64,000 nt of DNA from Lepagella sp900761855 (GCA_959024545.1 CAUFFJ010000001.1:124001-188000), one strand, 5' to 3'. Shown: positions 53,479-62,630, counted from the first letter of the stretch. Translations and numbers: made by a program. Notes: a model not told the origin generated them from the sequence alone.

Positions 53479-54215
53479 TTCAGTTTTATGCTCCGGCACT
53501 GCCGGATGAAGCTCTATTGGGCGCAGAAGAATCGGGACATTGTATCCGTGTGCTCCGACATAAGGAAGGCGATACGATTATTTGTTTCGATGGAAGGGGA
53601 ACACGTTATCGGTGCTCAATTCTCGATGCTAATCCGAAAGGAGTGGAATTGCAGGTTCTGGATACGGAAGATGTTCGCCTCTATTGGCATCGCAATATAA
53701 CACTGGCCGTCGCGCCTACCAAGAATACAGACCGGATGGAATGGCTGGTGGAAAAAGCCGTTGAGATTGGGCTGGACAGGATTGTTCTTCTCCAGTGTGA
53801 GCACAGCGAGCGAAAGCATCTTAACACCAATAGGCTGGAACGCATCATTGTAAGCGCCGCCAAACAAAGTCTGAAAGCAACAGTGCCTGTTTTGACTGAA
53901 ATGGTACCATTCACGACGTTTATTGATGAAACTGCTTCTGCACAAGGTCAGAAATATTTTGGGTATTGCGATGACAAGACGGAGCGCCGATTGCTCTCGC
54001 AATGTCTGACTGATGCTCACAAGACATATACCGATTTGCCGGTAACTGTGATGATCGGGCCTGAAGGAGACTTTTCGCCGCAAGAGGTCAGATGGGCTAT
54101 TGATGCAGGTTTCTTGCCCGTTTCGTTTGGTGAATTTCGGCTTCGCACTGAGACGGCGGCACTGTTTGCATTGCAAACCATACATATCGCAGATCAACTC
54201 TGCAGCTGTAACTAA
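53475..54215 (+). CDS. rsmE: 16S rRNA m3U1498 methyltransferase
   Basis: A 246-residue SPOUT methyltransferase: PUA-like N-terminus (GHCIRVLRHKEGDTIICFDGRG), then ALVEKAVEIGLDRI-type helix (here WLVEKAVEIGLDRIVLLQ), VMIGPEGDFSPQEV and the knot end FGEFRLRTETAALFAL. Full length. Translationally coupled to the permease upstream; kdsA follows after 39 bp. Confidence 0.94.
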   Translation: MIQFYAPALPDEALLGAEESGHCIRVLRHKEGDTIICFDGRGTRYRCSILDANPKGVELQVLDTEDVRLYWHRNITLAVAPTKNTDRMEWLVEKAVEIGLDRIVLLQCEHSERKHLNTNRLERIIVSAAKQSLKATVPVLTEMVPFTTFIDETASAQGQKYFGYCDDKTERRLLSQCLTDAHKTYTDLPVTVMIGPEGDFSPQEVRWAIDAGFLPVSFGEFRLRTETAALFALQTIHIADQLCSCN

Positions 54216-54254
54216 CCTTTATCAATTCCGGAACAGACAAATATAAACTCTATT

Positions 54255-55082
54255 ATGCACCACGCACTCGAATATCTCAGCCAGTCACAGACGGGCAATT
54301 TCTTTCTTCTTGCCGGCCCGTGCGTGATTGAAGGAGAACAGATGGCTCTGGAAATTGCAGAGCGACTTGTATCAATTTCTGCGTCGCTGGATATACCATT
54401 GGCTTTCAAGGGAAGTTATCGTAAGGCAAACCGTAGTCGTCTGGATTCATTTACCGGTATCGGAGATGAGAAGGCACTGCGCATTCTCCGTAAGGTGAAA
54501 GAGACTTTTGATATACCGGTGGTAACAGACATTCATGAGGCTCATGAGGCCGGGATGGCGGCTGAATATGCCGATATACTTCAGATACCCGCCTTCCTTT
54601 GTCGACAGACGGATCTGCTTGTTGCTGCGGCGCGCACCGGCAAGACGGTCAATGTGAAGAAAGGCCAGTTTCTCGCTCCCGCTTCGATGGCCCATGCGGT
54701 AGAGAAAGTGCGTAGTGCCGGCAATACAAGTGTATGTATTACCGACAGGGGCACCATGTTCGGGTATCAGGATCTGATTGTCGATTTCAGAGGAATACCT
54801 GAGATGCAACAGGCCTGCAAGTGTCCGGTAATCATGGATATAACGCATTCATTGCAACTGCCTAACCAATCAGCAGGTGTTACCGGAGGACGGCCTGCAA
54901 TGATTTCTACTATAGCCAGGGCTGCCATAGCTGTAGGTGCCGACGGACTCTTTATGGAGACTCATCCGAATCCGTCTCAGGCAAAAAGCGACGGCGCCAA
55001 TATGCTTCCGCTTGACCAGGTGAAACATCTGCTTGCGAATCTTGTTATTCTAAGGCAGGCTGTCAACTCCCTTGTCAGATAA
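54255..55082 (+). CDS. kdsA: KDO-8-phosphate synthase
   Basis: A 275-residue aldolase-like enzyme condensing arabinose-5-phosphate and PEP in lipid A core synthesis. Motifs: FFLLAGPCVIEGEQMAL, AFKGSYRKANRSR, PVVTDIHEA, NVKKGQFLAPASM, the variant active-site loop ITDRGTMFGYQDLIVD and MDITHSLQLPNQSAGVTGG. Downstream is a TPR gene 29 bp away on the same strand. Confidence 0.96.
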   Translation: MHHALEYLSQSQTGNFFLLAGPCVIEGEQMALEIAERLVSISASLDIPLAFKGSYRKANRSRLDSFTGIGDEKALRILRKVKETFDIPVVTDIHEAHEAGMAAEYADILQIPAFLCRQTDLLVAAARTGKTVNVKKGQFLAPASMAHAVEKVRSAGNTSVCITDRGTMFGYQDLIVDFRGIPEMQQACKCPVIMDITHSLQLPNQSAGVTGGRPAMISTIARAAIAVGADGLFMETHPNPSQAKSDGANMLPLDQVKHLLANLVILRQAVNSLVR

Positions 55083-55111
55083 TAATCGCCAAATATTTTA
55101 TTAAATCTGTA

Positions 55112-56644
55112 ATGAAACTACGTCATATATTGCTTTGTGCCGCTTTCACTGCAGCGACATCGATCAGCGCCCAGCAGATCAATCCGATAACGAAAGCTGT
55201 GCTTGAAGGCTACGAACAGACTCTGAAAGAGAATCCCAATGACTATGAGACTCTCTATCAGCGTGCTGCGCAGTACTATAATCTCTCCATGTATGATAAT
55301 GCCCTTGCTGACATATCGCGCGCTATCGATGCCACGCCGGCTAAAGAAAGTTCTCTGCGCCTGAGTGAGTTCTCTCTTCTTTCCGACATTCAGACAGAGC
55401 TTAAACAGTATCAGAAAGCGCTCGAAGCTGCCGAGGCAGCGTTAGCAATCAATCCTGGTTCTTATCCTGATCTTTACAGAAAAGGGAATATACTCCTGCA
55501 TCTGAAAGACGCTGATGCCGCATACCGCACCTTTTCTGCCATGCAACGCCTCAAATCGCGCAGTCAGGAAGCCTTTTTCGGTATGGCAAAAGCCTGCTTA
55601 CTGCAGGGTAAGACTCAGGAAGCTACCGAACTCATCGAACAGGCCCGTGCCGCTGATCCCTCAAGTGCCATCACATATTGTCGGCTTGGCGATTTGTATA
55701 AAGAAATGAACGATCCACAGCAGGCCGCCGCAAATTATCTCAGTGCTTTCGGTCTTGATAATTCATCCGGCCGGCCGCTCCAGTCATTGATTGCTCTCGG
55801 TGAAAGCGATTATCAGGCTGTGGCTCAGGCTATCGATTATGCATTGACCCGTTCAGACAACAAAATACCTCTATATTTCCTTCAGGCCAATATTGCACGT
55901 ATCACAGGCAACTATCAGCAGGCTTTTGACGCTTTCAACCAATTGCTGTCCATTCCTGCCGGACAAGCTCCATCAGTGTATGCCTCGCTTGGCGAGACAT
56001 GCCTGGCACTGAATCAGCTCGACAAGGCTCAGGCTAACATCGAGGCGGCTGTGCAGGCTGATCCGTCGGCTGACAATCTTCTGCTCAAATCCAGGATAGA
56101 ACTTGCCGCCTCCAAGCCATCATCCGCTCTTGTCGATGCGCAGAAAGTGCTTTCGGCAACGCCCGCAGATACAGAAGCCAGGGTGACTGAAGCGCTCGCT
56201 TATATCCAGCTTAAGGAATATGATAAAGCCATCGCTTCATTGTCCGACGCCATACTCTCTGATGCTTCTGATCCTTTGCCTGTCATGCTCAGAGCCTACA
56301 TTTACTCTCAGCTTCAATCCAATGCAAAAGCTGCCGCTGCCGACTATGCGAGGATAGCGAATATGCCGGCAGAATCATTCCCTGATTTTGCATATAAGGC
56401 TATTGCCAAATCGCGGGGCGGTAAAAAAATTGATGCTGATGCCATAGTAGAAGAGGCTCTAAGGAATAACAACGGAAAAGATGATTATTATTGGGCTGCT
56501 GTCTATTATGGACAGACCGGTGATCTGGATAAAGCACGCGATATGCGGGATAAGGCCATTTCCTCCGGATTTTCAAACAGATATCTTCTCGATGCTGATC
56601 TTACACCGGGTTTGAACCTGCAACCCATCCGCCACCTGAAATAG
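55112..56644 (+). CDS. Exported TPR-repeat protein
   Basis: A 510-residue protein with a signal peptide (about 1-20, cut after SISA) and at least ten tetratricopeptide repeats filling the rest, for example YETLYQRAAQYYNLSMYDNALADISRAID and AIASLSDAILSDASDPLPVMLRAYIYSQL. A periplasmic scaffold role is usual for this type; the partner is unknown. It follows kdsA on the same strand. Confidence 0.85.
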   Translation: MKLRHILLCAAFTAATSISAQQINPITKAVLEGYEQTLKENPNDYETLYQRAAQYYNLSMYDNALADISRAIDATPAKESSLRLSEFSLLSDIQTELKQYQKALEAAEAALAINPGSYPDLYRKGNILLHLKDADAAYRTFSAMQRLKSRSQEAFFGMAKACLLQGKTQEATELIEQARAADPSSAITYCRLGDLYKEMNDPQQAAANYLSAFGLDNSSGRPLQSLIALGESDYQAVAQAIDYALTRSDNKIPLYFLQANIARITGNYQQAFDAFNQLLSIPAGQAPSVYASLGETCLALNQLDKAQANIEAAVQADPSADNLLLKSRIELAASKPSSALVDAQKVLSATPADTEARVTEALAYIQLKEYDKAIASLSDAILSDASDPLPVMLRAYIYSQLQSNAKAAAADYARIANMPAESFPDFAYKAIAKSRGGKKIDADAIVEEALRNNNGKDDYYWAAVYYGQTGDLDKARDMRDKAISSGFSNRYLLDADLTPGLNLQPIRHLK

Positions 56645-56666
56645 TACATGAACAACATTCCCGGCA

Positions 56667-56688
56667 GTTTGTTAAAATTATAACAAAC
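56667..56688 (+). terminator. 8-bp perfect A/T-rich stem-loop
   Basis: GTTTGTTA (56667-56674) and TAACAAAC (56681-56688) pair round a 6-nt loop. It lies between the TPR gene and the small membrane gene (ATG 56708). It may be a weak terminator or an mRNA-processing hairpin. Confidence 0.45.
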
Positions 56689-56707
56689 CGCTTAAACAAA
56701 CATCATT

Positions 56708-56944
56708 ATGGAAGGTTACGACAGAAATCAACGGGCCCGTCGGGGCACAGAAAAACCGCAGATGCCCAAGGGGGCGCGCGTAGGATTCGGAATATTCATG
56801 ATATTGATATATCTGGGTGTCGGATTGCTGTTCATCTTCAATGTCTTCGATATCTGGAATCATACCGTATCGGCTATTGTCGGCGGCTTGCTCTGTGCAT
56901 ATGGTGTATGGCGTGGCTACAGGCTCTACAAAGGCTATAATTGA
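56708..56944 (+). CDS. Small membrane protein, two helices
   Basis: A 78-residue protein: a basic, Gly/Arg-rich N-terminus (MEGYDRNQRARRGTEKPQM), helix one at about 25-45 and helix two at 53-72, ending in KGYN. It is conserved in Bacteroidales next to a PstS-like lipoprotein, by my recollection, but unnamed. It is 68 bp before the PstS-like ATG, and part of a likely operon with it and the TPR gene beyond. Confidence 0.75.
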   Translation: MEGYDRNQRARRGTEKPQMPKGARVGFGIFMILIYLGVGLLFIFNVFDIWNHTVSAIVGGLLCAYGVWRGYRLYKGYN

Positions 56945-57012
56945 GACTTCTGACCGGTTACCGGGCTGCTTTGCCTGCCGGTAACCGGTTTCTTCAATAT
57001 TCATTAAGTATA

Positions 57013-58017
57013 ATGACATTCAGTAAAATCATAATATGCGGCGCCATAGCATCTATGCTCATGGCAGTTGCAGCATGTTCACCTATTAAAAAAGGTGAAT
57101 ACGCCAAGGGAAGCGGTACCGTCTATTGCGACGACGGATTTAAGAATATTCTTGATGAAGAAATCAATGTCTTTGAGTATTCCTATCCCGATGCTTCCAT
57201 CATCCCTTTTTATGTCAGCGAAGAAGAGGCCATGCAAAAACTGCTCGCTGATTCCACCCAGGCTATAATAGTAACCAGGGAACTGACCAAGGATCAGATC
57301 AAGTACATGAAAGCCAAACATAAGCGTGTGGTGAAACAAAACTGCATAGCTGTGGATGCTGTTGCTCTGATTGTAAACAAGAATAATCCTGTGTCGCAAT
57401 TGTCGGTAAATGAGCTTTCAGACATTCTCAACGGTAAAATAACACGTTGGAATCAGCTTGCCGGCAAGGATACGACAGCTATAAAAATTGTCTTTGATCA
57501 TCAGGGCTCGTCCACTGTCAGCTATCTCCGCGATAAGTTTCTGCCCAAGGGCGCCCGTCTTTCAGCGCTTGCGAAAACTTTCGCTCAGAACAACAACGGC
57601 CAGGTGCTCGATATAGTGAAAAAAGACCCCAACGCCCTGGGAGTGATAAGCGTAAGCTGGCTCGGTGCTGACCTTTCGGCTGCCCGCAAAGTTCCTCTCG
57701 ACCGCCGCGTAGAGGATTATTCTAATGAGAATGATACTATCGCCACCGAGCTCACTACTGAAGTAAATATAATCAAGGTAAGCAATCCAACATCTGAAAA
57801 TGACTTCTCTCCTATCGGGTATAAACCTTACCAGGCATATATATATTCAGGAGAATATCCTCTTTTCAGGAAGGTGTATATGATTTCTGCTGCTTCCAAT
57901 TCCACAGTTATTCATAGTTTCTACACCTTTGTAACAGGATTCGTAGGGCAGAAAATTATCACAAAAACAGGTATTCTGCCTTATCATTATTCCCAAAGGG
58001 TGGTCAATCTTCAATAA
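57013..58017 (+). CDS. PstS-like phosphate-type substrate-binding lipoprotein
   Basis: A 334-residue lipoprotein (lipobox MAVAAC, Cys22) with a PBP-like fold: GSGTVYCDDGFKNILDEEINVFE, then VDAVALIVNKNNPVSQLSVNELSDILNGKITRWNQL, a phosphate-binding-protein signature, and the late GYKPYQAYIYSGEYPLFRKVYM. No pst permease is nearby; in Bacteroidetes such proteins occur with TonB/ExbBD and TPR genes, so a non-transport role is possible. The ATG at 57013 starts the signal peptide; the open frame from 56941 overlaps the preceding gene. Confidence 0.82.
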   Translation: MTFSKIIICGAIASMLMAVAACSPIKKGEYAKGSGTVYCDDGFKNILDEEINVFEYSYPDASIIPFYVSEEEAMQKLLADSTQAIIVTRELTKDQIKYMKAKHKRVVKQNCIAVDAVALIVNKNNPVSQLSVNELSDILNGKITRWNQLAGKDTTAIKIVFDHQGSSTVSYLRDKFLPKGARLSALAKTFAQNNNGQVLDIVKKDPNALGVISVSWLGADLSAARKVPLDRRVEDYSNENDTIATELTTEVNIIKVSNPTSENDFSPIGYKPYQAYIYSGEYPLFRKVYMISAASNSTVIHSFYTFVTGFVGQKIITKTGILPYHYSQRVVNLQ

Positions 58018-58116
58018 ACTCTTACCACTATACGTTGTCTATAAATAAAGTGCATGGCATTCTCACAGACACTGTGCACGGCTTGATATAGAAATCATAA
58101 AGCAACTACATTAAAT

Positions 58117-59778
58117 ATGAAATTTAAAGCACTTTTTTCGATTTGCCTCGCGGCCGGATCTTTCGCTGCCTTCGCACAGACACATGTTGAGGGCGTGGAG
58201 TATTTCAAGGCCGATCAGCTCGACAATGCCCGTGAGCTACTCGAGCGCAACATGAACAATCCGGGTACGGATAAGGCTATAGCAAATTTCTATCTTGGCG
58301 AGATCGCTCTCGACAATGGAGACATAGCCAAAGCCGCTTCCTATTTCGAGAAAGGCATCGCCGCAAACCCAGATTATGGCTACAACTATGTTGGCCAGGG
58401 TGCCATTGCTCTCAAGAAAGGGGAAATCAAGATTGCCGAGAATCTCTTCAAGCAGGGAGAGGGAAAAGTAAAAAAAGATCCCGCCATGCAGGTTGAAATA
58501 GCCCGTGCATACTACTATGCAGATCCTGTGGCTTATGCAAAGCAGATTGAGAAGCGCCTGGAAAAGGCCCGCAGAATCAATCAGATGGCTCCCGAAGTAT
58601 TCATCTTCGAGGGCGATCAGCTCAAAGATCAGAAGAAATGGGGAGAAGCCGGAAGCAAATACGAAATGGCAGCAAATAATAATCCTACCGGTTCGGACGC
58701 ATACGTAAAATATGCTAATCTCTTCACACAGGTTAATCCTGATTACGCTATCAAGATGCTTCAGCAGCTTCTTGCCCAGAATCCGACATCGGCCCTTGGT
58801 CAGCGTGAGCTTGCAAATGCATATTACAATAAGAAAGCTTATAAAGAAGCTGCTGCCGAATATGGCAAATACGTGAAGAATCCTAATCATTTCAAACAGG
58901 ATGAAGACCGCTATGCCTTCCTTCTCTTTTACGGACAGGATTTCAAAGGCGGTTACGACTACGCTTCACAGCTCCTTGCTGCAAATCCCCAGAACTTTAC
59001 GGCACAACGCTATCAGTTCATGAACGCAGCCCAGCTCAAAGATATGCAGGATCAGCTACTTCCGATGGCTCAGGCTCTTTATGAAGCTCACCGGAAGAAT
59101 CCCGCCAATAAATTCGCGCCAATCGATTATACCCTGATTGCCGACGAATTTGACCGGGCAGCCAAGCCTCTTGCAAAGGATGATCCCAACAGAATGAAGT
59201 ATCTCGAAGAATCCGTATCAGTGCTGAATGAGGCAATGAAGGATTTTCCGGACAATGCCCAGTTCAACAAGCAGCTTTCGTTCGTATACATCGACGAGAA
59301 TGATTTTGTCAAGGCAGCTGACGCCTACAAGGGATATCTTAAAAAACTTGAAGAACCCGGTTACAATGACTTCGTGCAGCAGGCTATCTTCAGCTACTTC
59401 GCCGGCGTTGATTCCAAAGAAAAAGATATGGCAGTAGCCAATGCCAACTTTGATGATGCTGTCAGCTTCGCTGACAAGGCTCTGTCTATCATGGAAAACT
59501 ATAAGCCTGTGAAGATCAAAGGAGATGTGGCCAAGCAGCGTGCTGACAAGGCAGAAATATCAAGCGCAGCCGTTCCTCTCTATCTGGAGTCGGTAGCTCT
59601 TCTCGAGAAAGCTTCTGATCCTTCCAGATATGCTTCGGATGCCAAAGACCTCTACCTCTATCTTGGCAACTACTACTATTCAAAGAAAGAAGATGCCAAA
59701 GCTAAAGAATTCTTTGAGAAATATCTCAATTACGATCCAAATAATGAAGATATCAGGAAGTTTGTAGAGAAGCTCTGA
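58117..59778 (+). CDS. Exported TPR-repeat protein
   Basis: A 553-residue protein with a signal peptide (cut after FAAFA) and TPR repeats along its length (ANFYLGEIALDNGDIAKAASYFEKGI, AKEFFEKYLNYDPNNEDI). Lysine- and alanine-rich. It is the last gene of the small membrane/PstS-like/TPR group. Two inverted-repeat elements begin 28 bp after its stop, and a strong terminator lies a further 300 bp on. Confidence 0.85.
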   Translation: MKFKALFSICLAAGSFAAFAQTHVEGVEYFKADQLDNARELLERNMNNPGTDKAIANFYLGEIALDNGDIAKAASYFEKGIAANPDYGYNYVGQGAIALKKGEIKIAENLFKQGEGKVKKDPAMQVEIARAYYYADPVAYAKQIEKRLEKARRINQMAPEVFIFEGDQLKDQKKWGEAGSKYEMAANNNPTGSDAYVKYANLFTQVNPDYAIKMLQQLLAQNPTSALGQRELANAYYNKKAYKEAAAEYGKYVKNPNHFKQDEDRYAFLLFYGQDFKGGYDYASQLLAANPQNFTAQRYQFMNAAQLKDMQDQLLPMAQALYEAHRKNPANKFAPIDYTLIADEFDRAAKPLAKDDPNRMKYLEESVSVLNEAMKDFPDNAQFNKQLSFVYIDENDFVKAADAYKGYLKKLEEPGYNDFVQQAIFSYFAGVDSKEKDMAVANANFDDAVSFADKALSIMENYKPVKIKGDVAKQRADKAEISSAAVPLYLESVALLEKASDPSRYASDAKDLYLYLGNYYYSKKEDAKAKEFFEKYLNYDPNNEDIRKFVEKL

Positions 59779-59801
59779 CTTCCGGATAATGATTAGATAA
59801 T

Positions 59802-59968
59802 GAGGGTGTGTCAAAATATAAATTTTTGGGCACACCCTCTTGCAGTGCTTAAGAATGAGCGGGCTGCAAGGCGCTGAGGAGGAGGGTGTCGGGAGTTTAC
59901 TGAATGAAAAGTAAATGACCGAGGCCGAATTCCGATAGCAACGAAGCAGATTGCCCATTATGACACAC
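59802..59968. mobile_element. Inverted-repeat element C (MITE-like), about 165 bp
   Basis: The ends GTGTGTCAAAAT (59806-59817) and ATTATGACACAC (59957-59968) pair with one mismatch, followed inward by GGGCA in both. Its left end is also a 9-bp perfect hairpin, GAGGGTGTG (59802-59810) with CACACCCTC (59831-59839), which can end transcription of the TPR gene. The centre carries AGC-GG-GCT (59858-59865), as in elements A and B. No coding content. Confidence 0.6.
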
Positions 59969-59976
59969 TGTCTTTC

Positions 59977-60165
59977 ATAAGTAAGTATTGAAATTTAATT
60001 TATACTTGATTCGAGGTTATTTTTTGAGCTGATTCCGGTGCGAAGCGATGGAGCTTAGCGGGCTAAGTGTCTGAGCGACAAGCCGGAAGCAGCCAAAAAG
60101 AAGCCGAAGAAAGCATAAAAGAGATTTCTTAACTTACTGTCGTTTAAATTACAATACTTACTTAT
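59977..60165. mobile_element. Inverted-repeat element B (MITE-like), 189 bp
   Basis: Terminal inverted repeats of 22 bp with one mismatch: 59977-59998 (ATAAGTAAGTATTGAAATTT...) and 60144-60165. Further inward, TTTTTTGAGCTGATTCCGG pairs with CCGGAAGCAGCCAAAAAG, and the centre is CTTAGC-GG-GCTAAG (60054-60067). The whole unit can fold as one long hairpin. No frame of note. It starts 8 bp after element C. Confidence 0.7.
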
Positions 60166-60261
60166 TATTATTGTTCAGCATAACTTCTTCAGGCAGACGT
60201 TATTATCCCGCATCCGGAAAGGAATGAAATATGGATGAAATGGATAGATTCGGACTGAGAT

Positions 60262-60301
60262 GCCCTAAAGCGCCTTAAAACTGAGTCGCCAGGGCTTTTT
60301 T
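60262..60301 (+). terminator. Rho-independent terminator
   Basis: GCCCT (60262-60266) pairs with AGGGC (60291-60295), with inner GCG/CGC pairing, followed by six T's (60296-60301). The only plus-strand gene before it is the TPR gene 480 bp upstream, so elements B and C probably inserted between that gene and its terminator. Confidence 0.75.
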
Positions 60302-60312
60302 ATGCCTCAATA

Positions 60313-60344
60313 TTTGGCCTATTCATCCCTTATCGCTAACTTTG
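60313..60344 (+). promoter_or_regulatory. Promoter of glyA
   Basis: TTTG (60313-60316) and TAACTTTG (60337-60344) are 20 bp apart, an exact consensus. Transcription would start near 60351, about 64 nt before the glyA ATG. Confidence 0.75.
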
Positions 60345-60414
60345 CACAAAATTTGAGGCATTCTTTATATGGAACTGTCTCTGCTACAAACGACCTTAAA
60401 CTCAAACCTGAAAT

Positions 60415-61695
60415 ATGAAACGCGACAACGAAATTTTTGAACTTATCGACCGCGAACATCTGCGCCAGCGGCGCGGAATCGAACTCATCGCTTCCGAAAA
60501 CTTCGTAAGCGACGAAGTGATGCGTGCTATGGGTTCGTGCCTTACCAACAAATATGCCGAAGGGTATCCCGCACATCGCTATTATGGCGGCTGCCAGGTG
60601 GTGGACGAGGTAGAGAATCTTGCCCGTGAGCGCGCCAAAAAGCTTTTCGATGCTGAATGGGTAAATGTGCAGCCTCACAGCGGAGCTCAGGCCAATATGG
60701 CCGTATTTATGGCTTGCCTGCAGGCCGGCGATAAGTTCATGGGTATGGATCTTAGCCATGGAGGACATCTTAGCCATGGCAGCCCGGTTAATTTCTCCGG
60801 ACTGATGTTCCAGCCGATTAGCTATACTGTTGACAAAGAGACCGGTCGTGTCAACTATGAAGAAATGGAAGAAAAGGCTCGTGCCGAGCGTCCGAAGCTC
60901 ATCATAGCCGGAGCAAGTGCTTACAGCCGCGACTGGGACTATGCACGCTTCCGCAAGGTTGCCGATGAGATCGGTGCCATTTTCATGGTGGATATGGCTC
61001 ACCCCGCCGGTCTGATTGCCGCCGGTCTGCTTGACAATCCTCTCAAGTATGCCCATATCGTAACTACCACAACACATAAGACCCTCCGTGGCCCGCGCGG
61101 AGGCATGATTCTGATGGGCAAGGACTTTGATAATCCCTGGGGTAAGAAGACTCCCAAAGGTGAAATCAAAAAGATGTCGGCTTTGCTTGACAGTGCAGTC
61201 TTCCCCGGAACTCAGGGCGGCCCGCTCGAACATGTCATCGCTGCCAAGGCCGTTGCTTTCGGCGAAGCGCTGCAGCCTGAATGGAAAGACTATATGATGC
61301 AGGTAAAGAAAAACGCCGATGCCTTGGCTACAGCTCTCATACAGCGTGGATATAAGGTGATTTCGGACGGCACAGACAATCACTGTATGCTCATTGACCT
61401 GCGTCCTAAGTTCCCTGAAATGAGTGGCAAGAAAGCTGAACGTGTACTTGTGGAAGCTGACATCACAGCCAATAAGAATATGGTGCCTTACGATAGCCGC
61501 AGCCCATTCCTGACAAGCGGACTTCGCTTCGGTACGGCTGCCATCACGACACGTGGCGCGAAGGAAGAGCTTATGGAGACTATCGCCGGCTTTATTGACC
61601 GTGTGCTCTCCAATGCCGACGACGAGAACGTAATCAAGGAAGTGCGTCAGGAGGTAAACGAGCTGATGAACGATTATCCGATGTTTGCATGGTAA
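60415..61695 (+). CDS. glyA: Serine hydroxymethyltransferase
   Basis: A 426-residue PLP enzyme converting serine and tetrahydrofolate to glycine and methylene-tetrahydrofolate. Motifs: IELIASENFVS, YAEGYPAHRYYGGCQ, VQPHSGAQANMAVFMA, FMVDMAHPAGLIAAG and the PLP-lysine site TTTTHKTLRGPRGG (Lys222), then SAVFPGTQGGPLEH. Full length. Codon use is strongly biased, as expected of a highly expressed gene. Confidence 0.97.
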   Translation: MKRDNEIFELIDREHLRQRRGIELIASENFVSDEVMRAMGSCLTNKYAEGYPAHRYYGGCQVVDEVENLARERAKKLFDAEWVNVQPHSGAQANMAVFMACLQAGDKFMGMDLSHGGHLSHGSPVNFSGLMFQPISYTVDKETGRVNYEEMEEKARAERPKLIIAGASAYSRDWDYARFRKVADEIGAIFMVDMAHPAGLIAAGLLDNPLKYAHIVTTTTHKTLRGPRGGMILMGKDFDNPWGKKTPKGEIKKMSALLDSAVFPGTQGGPLEHVIAAKAVAFGEALQPEWKDYMMQVKKNADALATALIQRGYKVISDGTDNHCMLIDLRPKFPEMSGKKAERVLVEADITANKNMVPYDSRSPFLTSGLRFGTAAITTRGAKEELMETIAGFIDRVLSNADDENVIKEVRQEVNELMNDYPMFAW

Positions 61696-61748
61696 TCTAA
61701 ATCAATCCTTACCGGAAGATACTCTTTTAATTTCTTCATACCGTTGTG

Positions 61749-61777
61749 GCCTGCTTCCGGTTTTCACCGGGGCAGGC
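61749..61777 (+). terminator. GC-rich hairpin after glyA
   Basis: GCCTGC (61749-61754) pairs with GCAGGC (61772-61777) and the inner CCGGT (61757-61761) with ACCGG (61766-61770). It lies 54 bp after glyA and 34 bp before bioD. There is no long T run, so termination may be partial. Confidence 0.55.
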
Positions 61778-61810
61778 TGCTTATTTAAAAAGGCTCTTTT
61801 AGAGATTACA

Positions 61811-62515
61811 ATGAAATCATTTCTTTCAGACATACCTTCGGTACTATTTCTGACAGGCATTGGTACGGATGTGGGTAAAAGCTGGGCAACAGGTTGGCTG
61901 GCCCGGGAGATGATGCAATGCGGACTATCGGTGATAACTCAAAAGCATATCCAGACCGGCAATCGCGGTATGAGCGAGGATATAGAGCTTCACCGGAAAA
62001 TTATGGGCACCGGACTTATTGAAGCCGATACGTCACACATCACAGCTCCAATAATACTCTCCTATCCCGCATCGCCGCATCTGGCAGCCGCCATAGATAA
62101 AGTAGAAGTTGACTTCAGCATCGCCGCCCGATCCACGAATCTCTTGCTGAGAGATTATGACCACGTCATCATCGAAGGTGCAGGGGGGCTTATGGTGCCT
62201 CTGAAGGAGAATTATCTTACCCTTGATTATATCAGGGAATATTCTCTTCCGATAGTGCTTGTTACCAACGGAGCTCTCGGATCAATCAGCCATACTCTTC
62301 TCAATCTTGCAGTCATAAGCCAGTCCGGGCTTAAACTCTGGGGAATGATCTATAATACTCACTTTGATACAGACAAAATCATAGCCGAAGAGACCCGTGA
62401 ATATCTCCGCAGATATCTTGCGGCTAATTTCCCCGAAGCTCACTATATCGTCATGTCTCCCTTGCAAGAGATTTCAGTAAGGAATGACGAATCAGATGAC
62501 AGAAGCAACCCATAA
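61811..62515 (+). CDS. bioD: Dethiobiotin synthetase
   Basis: A 234-residue P-loop enzyme closing the ureido ring in biotin synthesis. GIGTDVGKS (residues 16-24) is the BioD-type P-loop, followed by TQKHIQTG (substrate lysine region) and IIEGAGGLMVPL. The frame opens upstream in glyA, but the ATG at 61811 begins the conserved sequence. No other bio gene is in the window, so it is separated from bioABF. Confidence 0.92.
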   Translation: MKSFLSDIPSVLFLTGIGTDVGKSWATGWLAREMMQCGLSVITQKHIQTGNRGMSEDIELHRKIMGTGLIEADTSHITAPIILSYPASPHLAAAIDKVEVDFSIAARSTNLLLRDYDHVIIEGAGGLMVPLKENYLTLDYIREYSLPIVLVTNGALGSISHTLLNLAVISQSGLKLWGMIYNTHFDTDKIIAEETREYLRRYLAANFPEAHYIVMSPLQEISVRNDESDDRSNP

Positions 62516-62622
62516 AACAGCCTGGGAATCGAATGTGTGAATTTGATCTCTGATTTGATCTCTGCTCATCGATTCTTTACATTTTTTAAATAATTCTTTA
62601 GCGTAATATCATAAATTTTTGT

Positions 62623-62630
62623 TAACTTTG
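62623..62630 (+). promoter_or_regulatory. -7 box of the DEDD exonuclease gene
   Basis: TAACTTTG at 62623-62630 matches the consensus -7 element; a T-rich -33 region (TTTA near 62597) is about 22 bp away. The ATG at 62688 is 57 bp downstream. Confidence 0.55.

Noticed and set aside
58049..58075. Hairpin after the PstS-like gene
   Set aside because: Only about five pairs with a long loop and no T run; too weak to list as a terminator.
60319..61383. 354-codon minus-strand frame opposite glyA
   Set aside because: glyA is unmistakable, and strong codon bias in it opens the antisense frame.
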